Positions 58,701-64,000 of a stretch of DNA of 64,000 nt are shown in pieces. Source of the DNA: Klebsormidium nitens (taxonomy: Eukaryota; Streptophyta; Klebsormidiophyceae; Klebsormidiales; Klebsormidiaceae); the NCBI GenBank assembly GCA_000708835.1, contig DF236993.1, positions 62,001-126,000 of the forward strand. The letters are read 5' to 3'. Under the pieces are notes generated by a model. It was not told where the DNA came from. It saw only the letters and a program-made list of their open reading frames with translations, and made no database searches. Position 1 is the stretch's first letter; every line of letters begins with the position of its first letter. Made by a program: the position numbers and the translations under genes.

Positions 58701-60109
58701 CCAGAGGCCAAGGTGGGGAAGCAAATCTGACGCCTTTCGCTGGTCTTCACCCTTCTCCGTCTGTGTCGGTTGGTTGCTCCATGACACCTTTCTTGAGAAG
58801 TTGGTTTGATCTGGGACCTAGCTTTTAGGAAGTTGGTGATACTTGGGACCCAGATGAAGATAGGGGGCGAAAAGGAACACTGCAACTGTGTAGGTCGACG
58901 AATCTGCCAGGGATCCTGGAGGAGGTTCTGGTGCGAAACTCTCAGTCTAGGACACAATGTTTCCAAAGCAAACCTTCGAACAGAGGTAGGCGCTCCAAGC
59001 CTGCGCGCTACTTGTGAGGCCAACTCGATCGGGTAAGACGCTTGATTCCTGATCGAAGGTATCCCTCGTTGCTGATTGCTTGCACGCCTTCCCTTTCTTC
59101 CACACAGAAAAAAGAAGGCCAACGTGGGCCAAGATCAAGATCGCGACTGATTGCTTCCACTCGTTTCCTCCGGTACAGGAGGGCGTGGTTTCAGTGGAGG
59201 TTGACGACTTTGACCGGTTGCAGCGATCCGTGTTCCGGTCGTTCCGCACCTTTCCGCTGCGGGTGCTGGACCCTCCCACCGCCAAGAAAAAGCGCTACCA
59301 AATGCCCCAAGAGTTCACCCGCAACGACAGGTTAGTCGCAGGACGTTTGTGACCGAAATCTAGTTTTGTAAGGCTCGCTTGATTGACATGGCCCTGGCTG
59401 TCCTGTCGCGTTGCTGAGTTGCATTTTCCCTTGGTCGGAGTGTCTCTGCAGCGTCTTTCCTGCTTCTTTATTTCTCTTCGCCTCACGTTGAACTGCACAA
59501 AGGGCTGATTGCGAGTTGGGGTTCGACTCTCTTGCGGTTCTTGTCCTTCTGTTTCCTCGAGGTTGTTTACTTGCGATAGCCACGGCAGCTCTTGCGAGTC
59601 AAAAGTTCGAAGAGGTTCTGTCAATAAGAAAGTGAAACGAGAAATTGAAACGATGTCTTGTACGTGCGACACAGATCAAGCCTTTGGGTCCTTTCCCTGT
59701 CGAGGCGGATTTGTTAGGCCTCGCTTCGTTTTGCGTGCTGACATCTGCTTTCTAAAAGACAAGGGTATCCTTGCTAGCCTCCTTCCTTTGTTCGCTGCCC
59801 AGGACCAAATGCTAACCCTCTCGTTAACCCTCTTCTTGACTCAGGTCCGAAGCACGTGGCCCCTTCCGCTTCGAGCTGCACACGGACCAGTACCCCCTCC
59901 GGCTTACGGTCTCCTTCACGTACGTCATCCGAGCCTCCGGTTTCGGAGTCGCCCCCACCCTTCCAGTGCTCCCTGCCCCCCCCCCGCAACTCCTGCTAAC
60001 CGCACCCCCCCAGAAAAAGAAATCGTCCAGTTCGTCGAAAAAGAAGCCGGGGATGCCGCCCATGGCAAAGCTGCTGGGGGAGTTGTCGTGCAGTTTGATT
60101 GAGGTTTAG
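55702..60109 (+). CDS. Protein of unknown function, five exons
   Basis: Exons 55900 (or 55702) -56452, 57784-58028, 58569-58712, 59179-59330 and 59845-60109; phases agree and the stop is TAG. The open frame begins with ATG at 55702, but the ATG at 55900 (MGKGSDAGFDPTPLKLANRL) has a better context and starts where codon use becomes GC-rich. The ~475-residue product has no signal peptide or membrane segment that I can see. Notable parts are a Cys-containing stretch in exon 1 (FCQVPCLQSSCLTADMIVSP), FYQRDPFIQWEKRMPSDRRF in exon 2, EHYWLVIAELVEKRMGVRKS in exon 3 and a Pro- then Ser/Lys-rich C terminus (PPQKKKSSSSSKKKPGMPP), probably disordered. I do not recognise the family. The consistent splicing and codon bias make the gene itself likely. 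Confidence 0.78.
58138..58232 (+). repeat. Two-copy 47-bp tandem repeat in intron 2 of the unknown gene
   Basis: The sequence ctagatccttcctttggatc, then ttcatgctgcagacatctg, occurs twice in succession with three substitutions. Each copy includes an acceptor-like CTGCAG. The exon that follows (58569) is not similar, so it is not counted among the splice-junction copies. Confidence 0.75.
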
Positions 60110-61175
60110 CGTGGTTAAGTCTTGATTGAGTGCCGGTTAGCAACCGGTCAAGTGTTGGTGTACCGCGGGTCACATCATTCTAGACGTTTTGCTGCGCTTA
60201 AATTTGTCAAGAAGGGGGGAAATGTGGTGCTCATGAGAGCACTTTGCATGTCAAAGTTTCAGAATCTGGTCTGCCCCGACGAAGAGTGAATAGGGCCGTT
60301 GGAAGAGTCTAGCTCGTCGATTTGACACTAGTAGCATGCTATTTTCATTTGGAATTTGAGATTTGGGATCTGACGTCCAACCAACGATAAGGTAAAGTCA
60401 TGGTACATGGAGGTTAAGATGGGATGAGGACTCTTTTGCTTCTGTGGAGCTGTACAAGTTACCGAAAAACCAGATGTAGAGTCTCGTGTCAAGTCCGACC
60501 AATCTGTAAACTAGGTATCCTTGTATTGGATCTGCGGTGAAAGCCGCTAGTTTCGTTCATTTCGATTTATTTGTCCAAGAGCCGTCATCAAAGGCTATTG
60601 CAACGAATCTTTGTCGGCTATCCAATTACGTTCATTCATGTCCACGTTAATGTCTCTGAGTGTGTCCGCAACTTGCGCGGGCCGGTCCGTGAGGGCCGGT
60701 GACAGCAACTTAAGGAACTACAGCACCTGGCCAGCGCTATGTCATCCGATTGGCACTTAGAGTAGAATTTACAGATACGTTATGAGTAGTTTCTGATGAC
60801 GGGCAGTGGCTAAGACCAATTATTCGCGCCAAGAGCCACAACAATCGGGTAACGCGATTTTTGTGTCTTGTCTCTATGCCGTAATGATGACCAATTCTCA
60901 TGCAACTTCGTAGCTAAGACTGTCGATCGGCTGCAAAATTCAATTCATCTAGCAGGCGGCGCGCCGCGTGGCAACGCAGACGGGAAGAATGTTAAAGGTG
61001 AAACAATATGCCGTATGTGTAGCATAAAATCGAGTCTGGAAAGTAGGCTATAAATGTTGCAACGATCAAAATCGGTACACTGGATGGTGACGGGGAGGAT
61101 GCATGCCGCATCAAAGGGGTGTGCAAAAAGTTAGAGGTGAAGCGGAGCCTGCCTGGGCTCCCTGTCCGGGCGACG
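60110..61175. other. Intergenic stretch before the 5S gene
   Basis: It holds the 3' flank of the unknown gene. No coding region, repeat or RNA gene is recognised until the 5S terminator. Confidence 0.5.
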
Positions 61176-61180
61176 CAAAA
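61176..61180 (-). terminator. RNA polymerase III T-run terminator of the 5S gene
   Basis: TTTTT on the minus strand begins eight bases after the 5S 3' end (sequence CATCCCC then TTTTT). A run of four or more T is the normal polymerase III stop signal. Confidence 0.8.
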
Positions 61181-61188
61181 AGGGGATG

Positions 61189-61308
61189 GGTTCGTCACGA
61201 GGACTTCCCGGAAGGTCACCCATTCCGGTACTAGGTATTCTCGCCCACAGGCGTTTAGCTTCGGAGGTCTGATGGGATCCGGCGCAATAGCCTAGGTATG
61301 AACGAACC
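61189..61308 (-). rRNA. 5S ribosomal RNA
   Basis: The reverse complement is exactly 120 nt. Helix I pairs GGTTCGT at the 5' end with ACGAACC at the 3' end. Hallmarks of eukaryotic 5S follow in order: CATACC near the 5' end, CGGATCCCATCAGA, GAAGCTAAACG, GGGCGAGA, AATGGGTGACC and GGGAAGTCCTCGTG. The last two cover the internal promoter (A box to C box region) read by TFIIIA. Compared with the usual plant sequence, the CCGGAATGGGTGACCTTCCGG region differs in a paired way, which suggests a functional gene, not a pseudogene. Only one copy is in the window, lying about 200 bp upstream of and divergent to the MATE start codon. Confidence 0.94.
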
Positions 61309-61509
61309 ACGCCTTGGAAGTTGGAGCTTGCATGGCCACTGCAGCCTCAGGAGGCCAGTGGAGGCTGGAGCACTAAGACTTACAGGGTCCTAGGCGCTTC
61401 AGCTTGGATTTATCAGGTATCAGCTTCAAAACGCCCCAGCCTTCTTGAAAGCAGTCTAGACCATGTAACACGCGACAGCATTGCCCTAGCGTTGGCTGCT
61501 CCGCCCAAA

Positions 61510-64000
61510 ATGGGTGATATTTTGGACCCAGACTTCAACGAGGTGGCGTTTGGGGATGACAGCAAGCACACGTGGCATGCTACGCCCGTGCTTGATCCGG
61601 GCCTTTCGCACTACCACTTTGGGCCATTCCCTGAGATCGAGGCGCCACTCTTGCAAGGTGCGTGGTTGGTGTTCGCGGTGGTCTGAGGTGTAGGCTGCGA
61701 ACTGTCCAACAGTAGCTGTCGGTTGGTGATGTGCACAAAAAGTAGAGGTCTGACGGTGCGTTCTGGCTAGGATCAGCTGGTTGATTGTTAAGTTCATGCA
61801 AGGGGGAAGAGCTCGGCGTGGCGGCAATTGTGGGGAAACCATTCATGCATGAATGTAGAGTTCGATCTGAAGCAGCAGGCTTGATCAGAAGTGGTGCTAT
61901 CTGTAATGTGGTCCTTTGAAAGGAGTCTCTCAGCTGCAATCAAAAACAGAAAGCACGACTTGACGGTTGAACAAACAAAGCACATGCGCTGCTGCATGAA
62001 ACGCGTTCGTTTCACTTGAATGGCACACAGCGTTTGGAAGCTCGACACTGAGTTGTATTGAAGGAGCTGTCTGTATGTTTATTCGGACTCAGGAGCCCTA
62101 TCAGAAGCGGGCGCACCTGAGTCCCGCAGTCAAATACAAGTCTTGATCGCCCTCTGATTCAACCATGACATTGCGGAACCAGCTTACTTCAAACATAGTT
62201 GTGAAACATAGTTCTGGTTGATGCTGGCAGTCTTTGCATTCTGTGTCCAGTCCTCAGAAAGGAGATTGAGTGAGCAGCTCATAAGGTTTGACGTCTCCGT
62301 GACCAACTTTGGCTGCGAATTGTCATTGTGTCTTTGACACCTCAGAGAGCTCCTTCTATCTTCGTCGAGTTTTGCCTACTTGTTGAACCTTGGTCCACCT
62401 AAGCCGCACAGAGGAGGGACACTTTCCGTTGCATGCAGAAATGTTATTTGCTGCTTTTAAAGCAGAGCAGGAATCATCTGAATCAGGACGTCCTCAAGTC
62501 AGACAATCTGCCATGGGATGCTTTAAGAGCTCCGGGGTCATACTCAACTTTTTAAGGGCCCTGAAGTATTGTGATCATGGGCCTTTTGTGAGGCGGCGCA
62601 CTGAGGTTCTGAAGTGGTATACATCGCTGCAGGAGAGCACATCTGATGCTTATGTGGAGGGGAGTCAGGCTGAATTGCACAGCTATGATCTTTCTAATGT
62701 TGGATCATCTTTCCGGACTCGCATTCACCATGCAACTCCCTTTGTTAACAACCTTTTTGCCTGCCAACTACTCCTCGATCACACAGTCTTCCAGATGATC
62801 GACACTCCAGACAAGTCAACCCGGCACTGGCCTGAGTGCCATCAGATCCATCTCGTAAAACCACCCCTCTCTGTACCTCTATCTACTGACTGGGCACGTT
62901 AGTAAATGCAATTTCCAGACACTTTTGCGATCGACAAGGTAGGAGAACCCATTGAATCTTTCGTCTTGGCAGAGGCCAGGCCGGAAATGGACCTTGAAAG
63001 TTGGAGGACATGAAAGTGAACTATTTTTGATCTTGTTGCGCAGTTTCAATCACGAATGAGATCCTCTTGCTTCTATATTCGGCAGGCGAAGTCCAGGATG
63101 TGCACTTTCCAAACCTCGAGGAGCGCCCCGACTTGCCTCAGGAGGGGGCCGGAGACCCAATGAGCCGGCGCGACGAGCGGGGGGTCCAGTTCGACATGGT
63201 CGATTCGATCATTCGAATTACGCTGTACAAAGCGCTGGTTCCTATAGTCCAGCTGGCGTTCGTCGGAAGACTTGGGGTGACGGCCCTCGCGGGGGCGTCG
63301 GTCGCGATGAGCGTCGCGAACCTGACGGGGTTTCTGACGATGGTGAGGAAAGTGTCCCGTTTTTGTCTTGCGAAAACGGGATGAGCTCCATTGAACGGCA
63401 TTCCGACGGTTCGTATTGGTGATGCTTTACCTGTTTGGGGAGATGTAACACAAAGAGCCCGTTGGAAATAAGATGTCTTGATCCCTGGTCCGTTCCATTG
63501 GTCGAAGCTGGCTGTCAGGGCTGTCGTAACCTGTGGTGGTCGTATATGGATCCGTTTCCTGGGGCACGTATACCGTACATCGAACGACCTATTCCCTTTC
63601 TGCTCGATACCGACAAATTCAGACCCATTTTGGAAAGGTTCCAGCGGATCTGTCACCTTTGCAGAGTCGCCATAGTTTCCAGGAAGCCCAAATCACGATC
63701 CCCCTAAGGTGGCCCTTAAGTGATCTATGAGAGTCCCCATCCGCTCCTTCTCCTCTGCCGTTTCTGACGCTTTTTGGCCCTCTGGACCTCTCAAGAAAAA
63801 GATTCCTTCACCTGCGCTTTTTCTCCGATCGCAAAATCCGGGATCAAATCTAAAAGCAAGGATCTGACAATTCAGTCTAGACTGCAGGCCGTCTTTGCAG
63901 GCACGATGGAGCGCATGGCCATCCAATCCTTCGGCCTTGGCGGAGGGAAACTGGTGGCCCTTCTGAACCAGAAACTCGTCAAACTCTCCCTCTCCCATTT
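61510..64000 (+). CDS. MATE-family efflux transporter, N-terminal part (runs off the window)
   Basis: Exons 61510-61657, 63086-63342 and 63888 to beyond 64000; phases agree. Exon 1 gives a soluble acidic N terminus (MGDILDPDFNEVAFGDD) ending in PEIEAPLLQ. Exon 2 begins membrane segments: ITLYKALVPIVQLAFVGRLG, then VTALAGASVAMSVANLTGFL, matching the first two helices of multidrug and toxic compound extrusion transporters. Exon 3 (TMERMAIQSFGLGGGKLVAL) matches the conserved (A)L(D/E)TLCxQAxGA segment. MATE proteins export organic compounds in exchange for protons or sodium. Only about 170 of an expected 450-550 residues are visible, so subfamily and substrate cannot be judged. A 170-residue open frame in intron 1 is listed separately. 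Confidence 0.8.
62390..62902 (+). CDS. Unrecognised 170-residue ORF inside the MATE intron 1
   Basis: An uninterrupted plus-strand frame between MATE exons 1 and 2, longer than nearby chance frames and of moderate GC. It has many Ser and His residues and no recognised domain (for example LKYCDHGPFVRRRTEVLKWY, then DLSNVGSSFRTRIHHATPF). It could be a remnant of a mobile element or chance. No promoter or splice evidence supports it. Confidence 0.25.
   Translation: MVHLSRTEEGHFPLHAEMLFAAFKAEQESSESGRPQVRQSAMGCFKSSGVILNFLRALKYCDHGPFVRRRTEVLKWYTSLQESTSDAYVEGSQAELHSYDLSNVGSSFRTRIHHATPFVNNLFACQLLLDHTVFQMIDTPDKSTRHWPECHQIHLVKPPLSVPLSTDWAR

Overview
The window looks like nuclear DNA of a green plant-lineage eukaryote. 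Its genes are cut into many short, GC-rich exons by GT-AG introns of a few hundred bases. Two neighbouring genes carry plastid-type leaders: a plant-type transaldolase and a BADC-like non-biotinylated homologue of the acetyl-CoA carboxylase biotin carrier. There is also a 5S rRNA gene of eukaryotic type. A streptophyte alga such as Klebsormidium would fit, but that is inference from gene content and structure. Gene models below were assembled by hand from splice sites, reading-frame phase and family motifs, without transcript data.

Layout: (1) 0-0.5 kb, minus: a broken fragment with a P-loop NTPase motif. (2) 3.4-6.1 kb, plus: GBP/atlastin-like GTPase with an altered guanine-recognition motif and one frame break. 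(3) 7.5-14.5 kb, minus: eight-exon FAD monooxygenase of the kynurenine 3-monooxygenase type. (4) 16.3-22.4 kb, plus: alpha/beta hydrolase of eight recognised exons. (5) 24.5-25.1 kb, minus: unrecognised single-exon ORF; at 25.4 kb a 264-bp MITE with TA target sites. (6) 28.3-37.6 kb, minus: 14-exon hnRNP Q/R-like protein with three RRMs, an RGG/Tyr-rich tract and a C-terminal acidic-type domain. (7) 38.6-42.0 kb, minus: BADC-like protein. (8) 43.3-50.3 kb, plus: 13-exon transaldolase. (9) 51.8-52.7 kb, minus: RBM18-like single-RRM protein. (10) 53.2-54.4 kb: nested hAT-like non-autonomous elements. (11) 55.7-60.1 kb, plus: five-exon gene of unknown function. (12) 61.2 kb, minus: 5S rRNA gene with a T-run terminator. 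(13) 61.5 kb to the window end, plus: start of a MATE-family transporter.

BADC and transaldolase are divergent around a 1.35-kb intergenic region, and both appear plastid-targeted. No operon-like or cluster logic is evident otherwise.

The most unusual feature is structural. At about nine exon boundaries in three genes, the exon end plus its splice site has been copied in tandem into the adjoining intron, in 1 to 7 extra copies with periods of roughly 40 to 220 bp. About 17 of the 20 intronic acceptor copies still keep the AG. I know no named element that explains this, and it is the candidate undescribed phenomenon of the window.
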